Source: Campylobacter concisus
GTDB taxonomy: Bacteria; Campylobacterota; Campylobacteria; Campylobacterales; Campylobacteraceae
Length of the DNA: 64,000 nt
NCBI RefSeq assembly: GCF_002092855.1
Contig: NZ_LVLC01000001.1
Coordinates: 765,938 to 829,937 of the forward strand
Direction: 5' to 3'
Shown one piece after another: positions 18,337 to 29,353 of the stretch. The notes under the pieces are model-generated. The model ran no database searches. It was not told the origin of the DNA and saw only the letters and a list, made by a program, of their open reading frames with translations. The first letter of the stretch is position 1; every line of letters begins with the position of its first letter. The translations under genes and the position numbers were made by a program.

Positions 18337-21300
18337 TTATTTTTTAGATAAATACTCTTGCAAGCTTTTTACCTCAAGTGCTTTGCCGGTTTGTACCGAG
18401 CTTAGCGACTTAGCAGCTGCAAGTGCTGCACGGATCGTTGTAAAGTAAGGAATTTTAAATCTAAGCACATTTTGGCGGATCTTTTTGCCATCATCCACGC
18501 TTGATTTTGTATCGCTTGTATTTATAACAAGTGCGATATCGCCGTTTTTGAGCCTATCTTCGACGTTTGGTCTGCCCTCGCTTATCTTATAGACAAACTC
18601 GGCCTCCACACCAGCCTCGCTTAAAATTTTATGCGTACCGCCAGTTGCGACGATGCTAAAACCAAGGGCTATTAGTTCTCTTGCAAGATCAGGCGCGTAA
18701 GATTTATCAGCGTCAGCTAGCGTTAAAAAGACCCTACCCTTGCTTGGTAAAGTGTTGCTAGCAGCGATCTGACTCTTTGCAAATGAGCTTGCAAAGTCGT
18801 GGCTAATACCCATGACCTCGCCAGTGCTTTTCATCTCAGGGCCAAGGATGAGATCGGCGCCACTTAGCTTGTTAAATGGCAATACACACTCTTTTACACA
18901 AATATGCGAGCTAACGCGTGGTTTTAGGATGTCGCCGTCCTCATAAACAACTTTGTAATCATCATAAAATTTAAGCGCCTCACGTAAATTTCCCTGCCAC
19001 ATGACTCTTGTTGCCACCTTTGCCATAGGCACGCCAGTGGCCTTACTCACAAACGGCACGGTCCTGCTCGCGCGAGGATTTACCTCGATCATATAAAGCT
19101 CGTTTTCATAGATGGCAAACTGGATATTCATAAGGCCAATGACGCCTAAATTTAGTGCGATATCTCTGGTTTGCTTCTCTACCTTTTTTATCATTTCTTC
19201 GCTTAAACTCATCGGTGGCAGTATGCAAGCCGAGTCGCCAGAGTGAATTCCAGCCTCCTCGATGTGCTCCATTATAGCACCTATATAGACCTCTTTGCCG
19301 TCACATATCGCATCTACGTCGAGCTCTTTTGCATCTTGTAAAAATTTATCAAGTAGCACTGGCGAGTGGTTACTAACCTTTACCGCTTCACTCATATACT
19401 CTTTTAGCTCGCTCTCGTTGTGTACCCTTCTCATCGCCCTACCGCCTAGAACGTAGCTTGGGCGAACAAGCACTGGATAGCCGATATTTGCGGCCTTTTG
19501 TAAGGCTTCCTCTAAGCTAGTGGCGGTGTCATTTTTAGGTTGAAGGACGCCTATTTTATTTATAAATTCGCTAAATTTCTTTCTATCCTCGGCCACATCG
19601 ATCACTCTTGCTGTTGTGCCGATGATCTTAGCGCCGATCACGCTTAGGCGTTTTGCAAATTTAAGCGGAGTTTGGCCGCCAAAATGCACAATCACGCCGT
19701 CTGGCTTTTCGCGCTCGATGACTGATCTCACGTGCTCAAAATCAATCGGCTCAAAATACAAAATATCGCTCGTGTCGTAGTCGGTTGAGACGGTTTCTGG
19801 GTTGCAGTTATACATTATTGTTTTTATGCCAAGGTCTCTTAGAGCGTAGCTTGCATGCACGCAGCAGTAGTCAAACTCTATGCCCTGGCCGATCCTGTTT
19901 GGACCGCCACCTATTATCATCACCTTTTTAGCGTCTTTTGCTAGCTCTTTTTTAGGAAATTTAGTGATATTTGTGGTTGAGTAAAGATATGGGGTTAGTG
20001 CCTTAAACTCACCTGCGCAAGTATCAACCTCGTTGTATTCAAGCTCGATACCAAGCTTTTGCCTAGCAAAATAGATATCATTTTGGCTAAGCTCAAGATC
20101 GTCTTTTTCATTTATAAGCACAGCTATCATTTTATCTGAAAAGCCCATGCTTTTGGCCTCTCGCAGTAGCTCTTCGTTATTTAAGATATCCATGTCGATC
20201 TTATCTTCAAATTTAACTATCTCATAAATTTGCTCCAAAAACCAAGGATCGATCTTGCTAAACTCATGCACCTCAGCCACGCTAAAGCCATCTCTAAAGG
20301 CTTGTGCTAGATATAAAATTCTTCTCTCATTTGCATTTCTGATGCCATAAATCAAAGCGTTTTTCTCTAGGCTAAGGCTGTTAAATCCGCAAAGATCGCG
20401 CTCTAGGCTACAAAGCGCCTTTTGGATGCTCTCTTTAAATGTCCTGCCAATAGCCATGACCTCGCCGACTGACTTCATCGCAGTGCCTAGATATGGGTTT
20501 GATCCTGGGAATTTCTCAAATGTAAAGCGTGGGATCTTTGTCACGATGTAGTCGATCACCGGCTCAAAGCTAGCAGGCGTGCCTGTGATGTCGTTTTTGA
20601 TCTCATCTAGGCTAAAGCCAACTGCAAGCAGTGTCGCTACCTTTGCGATCGGGTAGCCAGTAGCTTTACTAGCAAGTGCTGAGCTTCGGCTCACGCGTGG
20701 GTTCATCTCGATAACGATCATGCGGCCCGTTTTTGGGTCTATGGCAAACTGCACGTTGCTGCCGCCAGTATCAACGCCTATCTCGCGAAGTATGGCAAAG
20801 CTAGCATCACGCATCGCCTGATACTCTTTATCTGTGAGCGTTAAAGCTGGTGCGACCGTGATGCTATCGCCTGTATGAACACCCATTGGATCGAAATTCT
20901 CGATCGAGCAGACGATGATGCAGTTATCGTTTCTATCTCTAATGACCTCCATCTCGTACTCTTTCCAGCCAAGCAAGCTCTCTTCTATCAAAATTTCATG
21001 TATCGGGCTTGCGTCAAGGCCGGTGTTAGCTAGCTCTTTAAACTCGTCCATATTGTAAGCCACACCGCTTCCTGCGCCACCAAGCGTGTAGCTAGCTCTT
21101 ATGATGAGTGGAAAGCCTATCTCATTTGCCGCATTTAGCGCGTCATCCATATTGTAGGCATATCTACTCTCAGGCAGGTCCATGCCGATCTTTTGCATAG
21201 TCGCTTTAAAAATTTGTCTATCTTCGCCCTTTTTTATCGCTTCTGGGTTTGCACCAAGAAATTTTACATCCTTTAAAAGACCACTCTCAAATACCTCCAT

Positions 21301-21600
21301 AGCGGCATTTAGTGCTACTTGACCGCCCATCGTTGGCAAGATAGCATCGATCTTTTCTTTTTCGATGATCTTTAAAATGCTATCTTTTGTGATCGGCTCA
21401 ATATACGTTGCATCGGCAAAATTTGGGTCAGTCATGATGGTGGCTGGGTTTGAGTTGATAAGCACTACGCGGTATCCAAGCTCTTTTAGCGTCTTGGCTG
21501 CTTGTGTGCCTGAGTAGTCAAATTCGCAGGCCTGACCGATGACGATAGGGCCTGAGCCGATTAGCAAAATGGTATTTATATCTGTTCTTTTTGGCATCAT
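18337..21600 (-). CDS. carB: Carbamoyl-phosphate synthase large subunit
   Basis: A 1,087-residue enzyme of full family length. Two homologous ATP-grasp halves are visible: the first begins [23 protein letters not shown] near the N-terminus (written [10 protein letters not shown] here), the second at [23 protein letters not shown]. Each half has a [17 protein letters not shown] / [17 protein letters not shown] motif. The C-terminal MGS-like domain (about 940-1087: [34 protein letters not shown]) is the allosteric site. It makes carbamoyl phosphate from the ammonia delivered by CarA. It overlaps mreC by four bases. Confidence 0.98.
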   Translation of the reverse strand: MMPKRTDINTILLIGSGPIVIGQACEFDYSGTQAAKTLKELGYRVVLINSNPATIMTDPNFADATYIEPITKDSILKIIEKEKIDAILPTMGGQVALNAAMEVFESGLLKDVKFLGANPEAIKKGEDRQIFKATMQKIGMDLPESRYAYNMDDALNAANEIGFPLIIRASYTLGGAGSGVAYNMDEFKELANTGLDASPIHEILIEESLLGWKEYEMEVIRDRNDNCIIVCSIENFDPMGVHTGDSITVAPALTLTDKEYQAMRDASFAILREIGVDTGGSNVQFAIDPKTGRMIVIEMNPRVSRSSALASKATGYPIAKVATLLAVGFSLDEIKNDITGTPASFEPVIDYIVTKIPRFTFEKFPGSNPYLGTAMKSVGEVMAIGRTFKESIQKALCSLERDLCGFNSLSLEKNALIYGIRNANERRILYLAQAFRDGFSVAEVHEFSKIDPWFLEQIYEIVKFEDKIDMDILNNEELLREAKSMGFSDKMIAVLINEKDDLELSQNDIYFARQKLGIELEYNEVDTCAGEFKALTPYLYSTTNITKFPKKELAKDAKKVMIIGGGPNRIGQGIEFDYCCVHASYALRDLGIKTIMYNCNPETVSTDYDTSDILYFEPIDFEHVRSVIEREKPDGVIVHFGGQTPLKFAKRLSVIGAKIIGTTARVIDVAEDRKKFSEFINKIGVLQPKNDTATSLEEALQKAANIGYPVLVRPSYVLGGRAMRRVHNESELKEYMSEAVKVSNHSPVLLDKFLQDAKELDVDAICDGKEVYIGAIMEHIEEAGIHSGDSACILPPMSLSEEMIKKVEKQTRDIALNLGVIGLMNIQFAIYENELYMIEVNPRASRTVPFVSKATGVPMAKVATRVMWQGNLREALKFYDDYKVVYEDGDILKPRVSSHICVKECVLPFNKLSGADLILGPEMKSTGEVMGISHDFASSFAKSQIAASNTLPSKGRVFLTLADADKSYAPDLARELIALGFSIVATGGTHKILSEAGVEAEFVYKISEGRPNVEDRLKNGDIALVINTSDTKSSVDDGKKIRQNVLRFKIPYFTTIRAALAAAKSLSSVQTGKALEVKSLQEYLSKK

Positions 21601-22352
21601 TTTTCCTTTGTTACAACGTATAGATAGTTTGGTATGTTTAGCTTTGCATAGGGCTCAACTATCACGCTTTGATAGGAGCTCTCTTTTAAAATTTTACTCA
21701 CGCGCCCTACTGGCACTCCACTAAAAAATATCCCATCAAGCCCGCTCGTAAAGACCTCGTCGCCCTCTTTTGGGCTGAGCCATTGTGGGATAAATTTCAC
21801 CATTATTTGGCCTTGATTTCCATGCGCGACGCCTGGAATTTTGTCATTTCCTATATAAACTGCAAATATACTTTTTGGATCATTTTGCAAGTAAGCTAGT
21901 GGCTTGCCATCTTTTGCAATGACGATGCCAGCGCTATTTCCTTGATAGATGAGCCCGTAAATTTTATTTGGGTCATATCCTTCAAACTCGCTTATCCAAA
22001 TTTTATTATAATCCCCGATATGCACGTAGCTAAGCCCTTTTACTAGCTTTACAGCTGGGGCGTAGGCAGTCGAGTTTTTATCTTTTAAAATTTGATTTAG
22101 CTCGTTCGCAAAAGTAGAAAGAAGCGTGGCTGAGCGCTCTAGCTCTTCATTTTGCGCTCTTAGTTTTTCTATCTCGCTAGCCTGCCTAAAATATTCGTTT
22201 ATATAGTCTTTCACACTTTTAGCAAAATTGTCGTATGAATTTGTAGCATAGTTACTAAACCCAATAGAAAGATTACTTAAAATTTCTCCCTTGAAAACTG
22301 AGGCCGTAGCAAGCAATGCTATAAAAACAAAAAGAACAATCTTACTCTTCAT
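21597..22352 (-). CDS. mreC: Rod shape-determining protein MreC
   Basis: A 251-residue bitopic protein: TM helix at about residues 4-21, a coiled coil (about 45-95, [19 protein letters not shown]) and two periplasmic beta-barrel lobes ([32 protein letters not shown]). MreC links the MreB filament to the elongasome wall-synthesis enzymes. It directly follows mreB with an 11-base overlap. No mreD gene follows; carB comes next, an arrangement I recall also in C. jejuni apart from one small gene. Confidence 0.94.
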   Translation of the reverse strand: MKSKIVLFVFIALLATASVFKGEILSNLSIGFSNYATNSYDNFAKSVKDYINEYFRQASEIEKLRAQNEELERSATLLSTFANELNQILKDKNSTAYAPAVKLVKGLSYVHIGDYNKIWISEFEGYDPNKIYGLIYQGNSAGIVIAKDGKPLAYLQNDPKSIFAVYIGNDKIPGVAHGNQGQIMVKFIPQWLSPKEGDEVFTSGLDGIFFSGVPVGRVSKILKESSYQSVIVEPYAKLNIPNYLYVVTKEK

Positions 22353-23379
22353 TTGTCAGCTGTTGTAAAAGCCCAATCTCTTCAAGTGCCTTGCCAGTTC
22401 CTCTAGCAACCGCAAGGAGTGGCTCGTCAGCTACAAAAACTGGAAGTTTAACGATATCAGATAAAAATTTGTCAAGTCCTCTAATAAGTGCTCCACCACC
22501 AGTTAATACGATACCAGTCTCCACGATATCACCAGCAAGATCAGGCGGCATCATCTCAAGCACGGTTTTAAGCGCATCTGCGATCTCTTTTAGTGGTTCT
22601 CTCATCGCTTCTCTTACATCTTCGCTTGTTAGCTCGACTCTACTTAAAAGACCACTTACTTGGTCGCGTCCTTTTACCACTACGCTTAGCTCTTTTTCAA
22701 GCTGTACAGCAGAACCTACAGCAATCTTTATCTCCTCGCCAGTTCGCTCACCTATTAGTAGGTTATATTTCTCTTTTATGTAATTAACAATACTAATATC
22801 AATCTTATCTCCAGCTGTGCGGATTGATTTTGAAATAACTAGACCACCAAGCGAGACAACACCTATCTCAGTCGTACCACCACCGATATCGACTACTAGG
22901 TTACCTTGTGGCTCACGGACTGGTAAATTTGCGCCAATCGCTGCTGCCATAGGCTCTTCGATCAAAAATACTTCTCTTGCTCCAGCACTTAAAGCACTTT
23001 CTCTAACAGCTTTTCTTTCGACCTGGGTTAGCCCATAAGGAACTGAGATGATGATCCTTGGGCGTAAAAAGCTTTTTCTTTTGTGAGTCTTTTCTATAAA
23101 ATAGCGTATCATGCGCTCAGTCATATCAAAATCCGCAATTACGCCATCTCTCATCGGCCTTATCGCCTCGATATCGCCTGGAGTTTTTCCTACCATCTCT
23201 TTAGCAGCATGTCCGACCGCTAAAATTTTTTGCTTACCATATTTCTCACGCCTTACTGCAACAACAGAAGGTTCATTTATTATTATGCCTTTATCCTTTA
23301 CCAAAACAAGTGTATTTGCAGTACCGAGATCTATGCCCATATCACTTGAGAAAAAACCTATAACCTGATCTAAAAACAT
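22342..23379 (-). CDS. mreB: Actin-like cell-shape protein MreB
   Basis: A 345-residue actin homologue. Phosphate and connect motifs include MGIDLGTANTLVLVKDKGI near the N-terminus, VDIGGGTTEIGVVSLGG, and GIVLTGGGALIRGLDKFL. The short N-terminal MFLDQVIGFF resembles the amphipathic membrane-binding helix. It organises helical cell-wall growth. The gene follows clpX after nine bases with AAGGAAATAG as ribosome-binding site. Confidence 0.98.
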   Translation of the reverse strand: MFLDQVIGFFSSDMGIDLGTANTLVLVKDKGIIINEPSVVAVRREKYGKQKILAVGHAAKEMVGKTPGDIEAIRPMRDGVIADFDMTERMIRYFIEKTHKRKSFLRPRIIISVPYGLTQVERKAVRESALSAGAREVFLIEEPMAAAIGANLPVREPQGNLVVDIGGGTTEIGVVSLGGLVISKSIRTAGDKIDISIVNYIKEKYNLLIGERTGEEIKIAVGSAVQLEKELSVVVKGRDQVSGLLSRVELTSEDVREAMREPLKEIADALKTVLEMMPPDLAGDIVETGIVLTGGGALIRGLDKFLSDIVKLPVFVADEPLLAVARGTGKALEEIGLLQQLTNEE

Positions 23380-23388
23380 CTATTTCCT

Positions 23389-24621
23389 TTATGCTATTTT
23401 CTTATCGTGTTTTATTAAAATTGGCTTTGCCTTATCTTTTACAGTCTCTTTTGAGATAACAATATCATACTCTTTTAACTCTGGCAGCTCATACATTATG
23501 TCTGTCATAAGCTCTTCCATTATACTTCTAAGCCCCCTGGCTCCAGTCTTTCGCTCAATGGCTAGACTTGCTATCTCTTCAAGTGCCTCATCATCAAATT
23601 TAAGCGTAGCACCATCAATCGCACAAAGCTTTTGATATTGTTTTAATATCGCATTTTTTGGCTCGGTTAAAATTTTAACCATATCTTCTTTTGTTATCTC
23701 ATTCAAAGTAGCTACTACGTGAAGTCTACCAATAAGCTCTGGGATGAGGCCATATCTTACAAGATCGTCTGGCTCAAGTAGGCTTAGTAAATTTTCTTTT
23801 TCATTTTTGCCACGTTTTTCTTGGTTAAATCCAAGTACATTTTTACCAACTCTTCTCTCGATAATATCAAGAAGTCCGTCAAATGCACCGCCGCAAACGA
23901 ATAAAATATTTGTCGTATCTATCTGGATGAAGTCTTGGTTTGGATGTTTTCTGCCGCCTTTTGGTGGAATATTCACGACGCTACCTTCGATGATCTTTAA
24001 AAGTGCTTGCTGTACGCCTTCGCCCGAAACGTCTCTTGTGATGCTTCTATTTTCACTCATTCTAGCGATCTTATCGATCTCATCTACAAAGACAATGCCC
24101 TGCTCCGCCTTTTTCACGTCACCATTTGCAGCTTGTAAAAGCCTTGTTAGGATATTTTCAACATCCTCACCGACATATCCAGCCTCAGTTAGGCTTGTGG
24201 CGTCACAAATTGCGATAGGCACATCAAGAAATCTCGCTAAAGTCTGAGCCATCAACGTCTTACCACTTCCAGTTGGGCCAACAAGCAAGATGTTTGATTT
24301 TGAAATTTCAGTATCGTCTTTGATGTCGCTTTGTTTAAAAATTCTCTTATAGTGGTTATATACGCCGACGCTAAAGACCTTTTTAGCCCTATCTTGACCG
24401 ATCACATAGTTATCAAGTACCGCTTTTAGCTCCTTTGGTGTGAGCTTTTGATATTCTATCGTTTCGTCGTTTTTACTCTCTTCTACGCTAGTATCTCCAT
24501 GTATCATATCGTATGCAGCAGCGATGCAATACTCGCATATATAGGCATTTCCTTCGATATCTGCAAGTAATCTTCTCTCGGCAGACTCTGCCTCTCCACA
24601 AAAATTACACTTTCTAGCCAT
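23389..24621 (-). CDS. clpX: ATP-dependent Clp protease ATP-binding subunit ClpX
   Basis: A 410-residue AAA+ unfoldase. The N-terminal zinc-binding domain has Cys5, Cys8, Cys29 and Cys32. Walker A is GPTGSGKT (115-122), Walker B is IVFVDEIDK, and the sensor-2 segment is [12 protein letters not shown]. The ClpP-binding loop is present as LGFN-containing sequence ([11 protein letters not shown]), close to the usual IGF. It delivers substrates to ClpP in the cytoplasm. The ATG overlaps the lpxA stop by one base. Confidence 0.98.
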   Translation of the reverse strand: MARKCNFCGEAESAERRLLADIEGNAYICEYCIAAAYDMIHGDTSVEESKNDETIEYQKLTPKELKAVLDNYVIGQDRAKKVFSVGVYNHYKRIFKQSDIKDDTEISKSNILLVGPTGSGKTLMAQTLARFLDVPIAICDATSLTEAGYVGEDVENILTRLLQAANGDVKKAEQGIVFVDEIDKIARMSENRSITRDVSGEGVQQALLKIIEGSVVNIPPKGGRKHPNQDFIQIDTTNILFVCGGAFDGLLDIIERRVGKNVLGFNQEKRGKNEKENLLSLLEPDDLVRYGLIPELIGRLHVVATLNEITKEDMVKILTEPKNAILKQYQKLCAIDGATLKFDDEALEEIASLAIERKTGARGLRSIMEELMTDIMYELPELKEYDIVISKETVKDKAKPILIKHDKKIA

Positions 24622-25409
24622 TAATCTCTTCCTTTTGCAAGCGGAATTCCTCTTGTCGTTTCTAATATAAATTTACACATTTTCTTTACGTTTTCGTCGC
24701 TGGTTTTAGCGATCAGCTCATTTGCTTGATCTTTTAGGCTGATGCCTTGATTAAACAAAAATTTATAAGCGCGAACTAGCTCCTCAACTTGCTCTTTATC
24801 AAATCTACGTCTAATGCCAACTAAATTTAAGCTTCTTATATATGCTCTATTGCCCTCAGCTAGGCAAAATGGCACTACATCTTGACTAAGCGCGCTTGCA
24901 CCTGCGATCATGCAGCTCTCACCCACTCTAACAAACTGATGAATTGGTGTAAGACCGCCCACAACAGCATAGTCGCCAAGCTCGACGTGACCTGCCAGGG
25001 TTGCGTTATTTGCCAAGATTACGTTACTACCGATGATACAGTCATGCGCGATATGAGAATATGCCATAATAAAGGCGTTATCACCGATCCTTGTTATGCC
25101 ATCGCCCTTGTGCGTGCCTGAGTTTATCGTGCAAAACTCACGTATAGTTGCGTGCTCGCCGATAATGACGCCGGTATCAATCTCATCTTTATAGCTGATA
25201 TCTTGTGGGATGTCGCCTACGATCGCGTAGCTAAATATACGAGAGTTATCACCGATTTTAGTCTTGCCAAGTACCCTTGCACCTTGCTTTATCGTGACGT
25301 TATTGCCAAGGACTGCATCTTTACTTACAAATGCATAAGCCTCGATATTTGCGTCATCTCCAATGATCGCTCCATCTTCTATAACGGCTGTTTGGTGGAT
25401 ATTTTTCAT
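24621..25409 (-). CDS. lpxA: UDP-N-acetylglucosamine O-acyltransferase
   Basis: A 262-residue left-handed beta-helix acyltransferase built from hexapeptide repeats from the N-terminus ([19 protein letters not shown]) to about 190, then a helical C-terminus. The catalytic histidine is His122 in SHIAHDC, equivalent to E. coli His125. It performs the first step of lipid A synthesis using acyl-ACP. It follows fabZ after 21 bases, linking fatty-acid and lipid A supply. Confidence 0.97.
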   Translation of the reverse strand: MKNIHQTAVIEDGAIIGDDANIEAYAFVSKDAVLGNNVTIKQGARVLGKTKIGDNSRIFSYAIVGDIPQDISYKDEIDTGVIIGEHATIREFCTINSGTHKGDGITRIGDNAFIMAYSHIAHDCIIGSNVILANNATLAGHVELGDYAVVGGLTPIHQFVRVGESCMIAGASALSQDVVPFCLAEGNRAYIRSLNLVGIRRRFDKEQVEELVRAYKFLFNQGISLKDQANELIAKTSDENVKKMCKFILETTRGIPLAKGRD

Positions 25410-25430
25410 TTTCTCTCTTTTTCTTAAAGC

Positions 25431-25877
25431 CTATTTATCGACTATCATCGCTTTTAGTTCAGCCTCAGCGCAAAGTGCGTCATCTACGTATGCCTTGCCT
25501 TCAAGCACCCAGATATTTCCCTTGTGCTTTAGCACATTTAGTCTATACTCTAGCCTATCTCCAGGACGGACTGGATGGCGAAATTTTGCTCCGTCTATAC
25601 TCATAAAATAAACCACTTTATTCTCAATACCAGCTTGATGCTCATCACTCATGCTCTTAAACGCTAGCACACCGCCAGCTTGCGCCATGCCTTCGATTAT
25701 CATTACGCCAGGATATATCGGGTGACCTGGGAAGTGTCCCTGAAATATCGGCTCGCCAATGGTTACATTTTTATAAGCCACGATATTCTTAGCTGGCTCT
25801 AGCTCAACAACTCTATCTATAAGTAAAAATGGAAATCTATGTGGAAGAATTTTTTGAATTTCTACGACGTCTATCAC
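25431..25877 (-). CDS. fabZ: 3-hydroxyacyl-ACP dehydratase FabZ
   Basis: A 148-residue hot-dog-fold enzyme of the type II fatty-acid cycle. It has the N-terminal [13 protein letters not shown] and the catalytic [20 protein letters not shown] with His48 and Glu62. First gene of fabZ-lpxA-clpX-mreB-mreC-carB; the 150-base upstream region (25878-26027) should hold the promoter, although I could not single out a convincing -10. Confidence 0.97.
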   Translation of the reverse strand: MIDVVEIQKILPHRFPFLLIDRVVELEPAKNIVAYKNVTIGEPIFQGHFPGHPIYPGVMIIEGMAQAGGVLAFKSMSDEHQAGIENKVVYFMSIDGAKFRHPVRPGDRLEYRLNVLKHKGNIWVLEGKAYVDDALCAEAELKAMIVDK

Positions 25878-26027
25878 GTTTTAGCCTTAGTAATGTAAAT
25901 TTGTGGCGATTGTAACAAATTTATACTAAGAAAAAAATTATTAGCCTCTTTTAAAAATCTCTAAATTTCGCCTTATGTGGCAAAAATTTAATTCACTGCT
26001 TTAAGATAAATTTTATAAACTCACCTT

Positions 26028-27101
26028 TTAGTCTAAAACCAAAATTTCTTCACTATCGTTATAAAAAACAGCCTTTGCGTAAATTTCGTAGCTGCCCTTT
26101 TTGACCTCGTCTAGGATGATGATAGGATTTTGCGAAAATTCTCCGCTTATATCACGGCGAAATTTTAGCTCAGCGTCAAGCTCAAGCGGCCTTTTGCAAA
26201 GCTCATCAACGCTTTTAAATTTGCTATTTGTAAATTTATTAAAGCGCTCTATGCTCATAAATATCACGCCCTCTTTTAGCTCATCATCGATCTCGCAGTC
26301 ACGCTCTACATTTAGCTTTAAATTTTCTCTTTTAAAGCCAGAGTAGAGTACAAAGTAGCTTGGTACCACAACTCCGCCAAATTTAACACTAGCGCGTAAA
26401 AGCCTGTAGTTTAAAAATCGCCTTCTAAAAAGATGAAATTTCTCACCTCTCGCCTCGCAAAGGCGCACCTTTTTGTAAAGCTCAAGCCTAGCTTCTATGC
26501 TGCCATAAAGTGCTCTTGCGTGTAGCTCGCTCATTAGCTCACTTTGGGGCAAATTTTGCGAGTCACGCTGCTTTTTTAGCGCAAAGACACAGCCACAGTA
26601 GTTTTGGTGATAGAGCTTGTCTTTTTTAGCGAGGATAAATTGCTCGCTTGTGCCGCCATTTTTTCTATAATCAACTGCGACCGCCTCTAAATTTGAGCCA
26701 GCCACCGCCTCATCAAGCGCCTTTTTAAGCTGAGAAAAGTCCTTTTTTGGGCTCATCAAAAGCGTCGTCGTGATCTTACTAAGTCCTAGCTCAAGCGCCT
26801 TTTTAGCAGAGTCTTTCATACGAAAATCAAAGCAGTACTCGCACCTTTTGCCCTTTTCTGGCTCGTCTTCAAGCCCCTTTGTGCCACCAAGCCACGCCTC
26901 ATAGTCGTATTCGCCGCATATTAGCTTGATGCCTAGCTTCTCGCAGCTTCGCTTCACGTCCTCAAAACGCAGTAAAAATTCGCTATATGGATGTATATTT
27001 GGATCATAAAAATAGCCGACTATTCGTTCATTTGGATAGTCTTTTCGTAGGCGCTGTAAAAAGTAGTGGCTATCGACCGAGCAGCAGATGTGAACTAGCA
27101 A
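26028..27101 (-). CDS. queH: Epoxyqueuosine reductase QueH (DUF208) with C-terminal extension
   Basis: A 357-residue protein. The first ~200 residues are QueH: CCSVDS at Cys6-Cys7, RCEYCFDFRM with Cys87 and Cys90, and a YCGC pair near 168-170, matching the cysteine sets for the Fe-S cluster and neighbouring metal. The remaining ~150 residues extend beyond the ~200 of short QueH proteins and have no motif I recognise. It catalyses the last step of queuosine formation, reducing epoxyqueuosine in tRNA. Start is TTG with AAAGG seven bases upstream. It lies 28 bases after the ABC importer genes. Confidence 0.88.
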   Translation of the reverse strand: MLVHICCSVDSHYFLQRLRKDYPNERIVGYFYDPNIHPYSEFLLRFEDVKRSCEKLGIKLICGEYDYEAWLGGTKGLEDEPEKGKRCEYCFDFRMKDSAKKALELGLSKITTTLLMSPKKDFSQLKKALDEAVAGSNLEAVAVDYRKNGGTSEQFILAKKDKLYHQNYCGCVFALKKQRDSQNLPQSELMSELHARALYGSIEARLELYKKVRLCEARGEKFHLFRRRFLNYRLLRASVKFGGVVVPSYFVLYSGFKRENLKLNVERDCEIDDELKEGVIFMSIERFNKFTNSKFKSVDELCKRPLELDAELKFRRDISGEFSQNPIIILDEVKKGSYEIYAKAVFYNDSEEILVLD

Positions 27102-27129
27102 AATTTAACCTTTTTTTGCTCGCATTATA

Positions 27130-27879
27130 TCAAAGATTATTTTTATAAATTTTTGCAGCATCAAGGTATTTTTTAAGGACATTTTGGCTTGCAAGATCTT
27201 CAAATTTACCCCACGCCACCTGCTTGCCAGCCTCGATTATTAGCACTTTTTGTGCTATCTTCATCGCACTTAAAATATCGTGCGTGATAAAGATAATGCT
27301 GATCTTTTCATCTAAGCTTAAAAGCAAATTTATGATCTTTTGCTTCGTCTCGTTGTCAAGCCCGCTTGTTATCTCGTCGCAGATTAGGATTTTTGGCTTT
27401 GAAAGAAGCGCTAGCAGTATCCCGACCCTTGTCGCCTCGCCACCACTTAGCTGAGATGGATATTTTTCTAAAATTTCATCTTTTAAATTTAAATTTGCCA
27501 GAAGCTCTTTGAGCTCATTTTCGCTAAAGCTAAGCTTAAGATATGACCTCACATGAGCGATGGCGGTTTTTACTTTTAGCGCTGGACTTAGGGCTTGTTT
27601 TTGGTTTTGCAAGATATATCTGATATCTTTTTTGAGCTCATTTTTGTCTGTGATCTCTTCACTGTTTATATAAATTTTGCCCCCGCTTTTTGGCTCGCTA
27701 AATGATATGAGCTTTGCAAGCGTGCTTTTGCCACTGCCACTTTGCCCCAAAATGGCTAAATTTTCGCAATCATCAAGCTCGCAACTTATCCCCTCTAAAA
27801 GGTGCAGTACTTCAGCTCTAGCGTTAAAATGCTCCTTAAAGCTTAAACTTTTTGATACGTTTTCAAGCCTGATTTTCAC
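27130..27879 (-). CDS. Peptide/nickel ABC importer, second ATPase
   Basis: A 249-residue nucleotide-binding subunit of the OppF/DppF/NikE type. Walker A is GQSGSGKST, the signature is LSGGEATRVGI (Glu in place of the common Gln), Walker B is ILICDEITSGLD and the H-loop is IFITHD. I start it at the GTG at 27879, which overlaps the stop of the first ATPase gene (GTGA) and has GGA six bases upstream; an upstream in-frame ATG at 27921 would add 14 residues overlapping the other gene. Last of the five importer genes. Confidence 0.85.
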   Translation of the reverse strand: MKIRLENVSKSLSFKEHFNARAEVLHLLEGISCELDDCENLAILGQSGSGKSTLAKLISFSEPKSGGKIYINSEEITDKNELKKDIRYILQNQKQALSPALKVKTAIAHVRSYLKLSFSENELKELLANLNLKDEILEKYPSQLSGGEATRVGILLALLSKPKILICDEITSGLDNETKQKIINLLLSLDEKISIIFITHDILSAMKIAQKVLIIEAGKQVAWGKFEDLASQNVLKKYLDAAKIYKNNL

Positions 27880-28556
27880 GCATTTTCCTTTAAATTTAGC
27901 CGCCCATCTCTCATCTGCCAAATTTCGTCACTAAGATAGTTTGTCAGCGCCTCATCGTGCGAGATAAAAATGACACTCATCTTGCCCTTTAAACTCTCCA
28001 AGATGCCCGCCACGTGGCTACCGCTAATGCTATCAAGCCCGCTTGTTATCTCATCGCAGATTAAAATTTTTGGCTTTAAGCAAAGCGCAAGAGCGATCTG
28101 CACACGGCTCGCCTCGCCGCCACTTAGCTCGTATGAGTATTTGTGCCAGATAAGATTTGCATTACCCAGCCCAAACTCCCTAAAATAGCTAAATGCAAGC
28201 TCTTTATTTGATTTATTATCGCCGCCAAGATAGGCATTAAAGTGATCGCCCACGTTTAAGAGCGGATGAAGGCTAGCAACGGAGTTTTGAAAAATGAGCG
28301 CGGCAACCTTTTTTCGGTGCTCTTTTAGCTCATTTTGGCTAAGTTTTAAGATATCTTTTTTATAAATGCTAAAATTATCCGCCCTCACTCTAAAATCATC
28401 ATCAAAAAGCCTTATTAAGCTCTTTGCAAAGAGCGATTTACCACTGCCGCTAACGCCCGTGATACCTATAAATTTACCCTCACTCATACCAAAATCAAGC
28501 TCACGCAAAAGCTTCTTATCCTTATAAAAAACGTTTAAATTTTTAATCTCTATCAT
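27876..28556 (-). CDS. Peptide/nickel ABC importer, first ATPase
   Basis: A 226-residue nucleotide-binding subunit of the OppD/DppD/NikD type, short for the subfamily. Walker A is GVSGSGKSL, signature LSGGEASRVQIALAL, Walker B ILICDEITSGLD, H-loop IFISHD. The start is the ATG at 28556, overlapping the permease stop (ATGA) and giving the normal beginning MIEIKNLNVFYKDKKLL; a start at 28652 in the same frame would overlap the permease by 100 bases. It powers the importer together with the second ATPase. Confidence 0.86.
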   Translation of the reverse strand: MIEIKNLNVFYKDKKLLRELDFGMSEGKFIGITGVSGSGKSLFAKSLIRLFDDDFRVRADNFSIYKKDILKLSQNELKEHRKKVAALIFQNSVASLHPLLNVGDHFNAYLGGDNKSNKELAFSYFREFGLGNANLIWHKYSYELSGGEASRVQIALALCLKPKILICDEITSGLDSISGSHVAGILESLKGKMSVIFISHDEALTNYLSDEIWQMRDGRLNLKENA

Positions 28557-29353
28557 ATTTTTATATTGCCATTTTTTGAATTTGATGTGATGATCGAGGT
28601 TGCAAGTATGAGCAAAAAGAGCGTCACGCCAGGAAAAAGTACCATCCACCAAGAGCCAAGGAAAAGTGCTTCTTTGCTCTCATTTAGCATGATGCCAAGG
28701 CTTATCTTATTTGCATCGCTACCCACGCCAAAAAAGCCAAGCGTAGCCTCCATGACGACTGCGTTTATCGCGTTTATGCCAAAGATGCTAATTATTAGAT
28801 GCTTTAAATTTGGCAAAATTTCAAAGCAGATCAGGCTAAATTTGCTAGCCCCATTTATCACAGCCTGCTCGGCGTAGTCGCACGTTTTATTAAGTCTTAA
28901 ATTTTGCATAAAGACTTTTGCGCCCTGCATAAACGAGCAAATGGCGATGATAAAAGAGGTTATAAGCAGATCCCCACTACTAAATGAGCTAAAAAGCATG
29001 ATAAAAACGATGTTTGGGATGCTTAAAAAGGCATCAAGCCCTTTATCAAAAAGGCTCTCGCAGGTTCTGCTCTTACTCGTGCCAAAATATGCGTAGATGA
29101 GCGAGAAAAACGTCGTTAAAAAGCCAGCTAGCAGCAAGATAAGAAGCGAGTTTTTAAGCGCGTAGGCCACTCTTATGAGATTGTCCCTACCAAGGATGTC
29201 AGTGCCAAAGATATGCTCGCCGTTTGGGGCTAAATTTACCGCCATAAAGTTAGTGAAATTTGGCTCAAATTTAGAAAAAAACGGCGTCACAAAGGCAAAT
29301 GTGACAAGTGCTAAAAAGACAAAACAGGCTAGGAAAAATATGACTTTTCTCAT
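28553..29353 (-). CDS. Peptide/nickel ABC importer permease (DppC/NikC type)
   Basis: A 266-residue inner-membrane permease with about six TM helices. The N-terminal OppC-like region ends in GTDILGRDNLIRVAYALKNSL, a hallmark of DppC/NikC proteins, and the cytoplasmic EAA loop is AVINGASKFSLICFEILPNL. Overlaps the upstream permease by four bases (ATGA). It forms the translocation path with the DppB-type partner. Confidence 0.88.
   Translation of the reverse strand: MRKVIFFLACFVFLALVTFAFVTPFFSKFEPNFTNFMAVNLAPNGEHIFGTDILGRDNLIRVAYALKNSLLILLLAGFLTTFFSLIYAYFGTSKSRTCESLFDKGLDAFLSIPNIVFIMLFSSFSSGDLLITSFIIAICSFMQGAKVFMQNLRLNKTCDYAEQAVINGASKFSLICFEILPNLKHLIISIFGINAINAVVMEATLGFFGVGSDANKISLGIMLNESKEALFLGSWWMVLFPGVTLFLLILATSIITSNSKNGNIKI

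Noticed and set aside
23744..24247. A long open frame on the plus strand inside clpX (167 codons)
   Set aside because: It is antisense to a strongly conserved gene, has no ribosome-binding site, and its Ser/Phe/Leu-rich text is what antisense reading of this codon usage yields.
28557..28652. Longer N-terminus for the first importer ATPase
   Set aside because: It would overlap the permease gene by 100 bases and adds residues that do not fit the family; the ATGA overlap at 28556 is the natural start.
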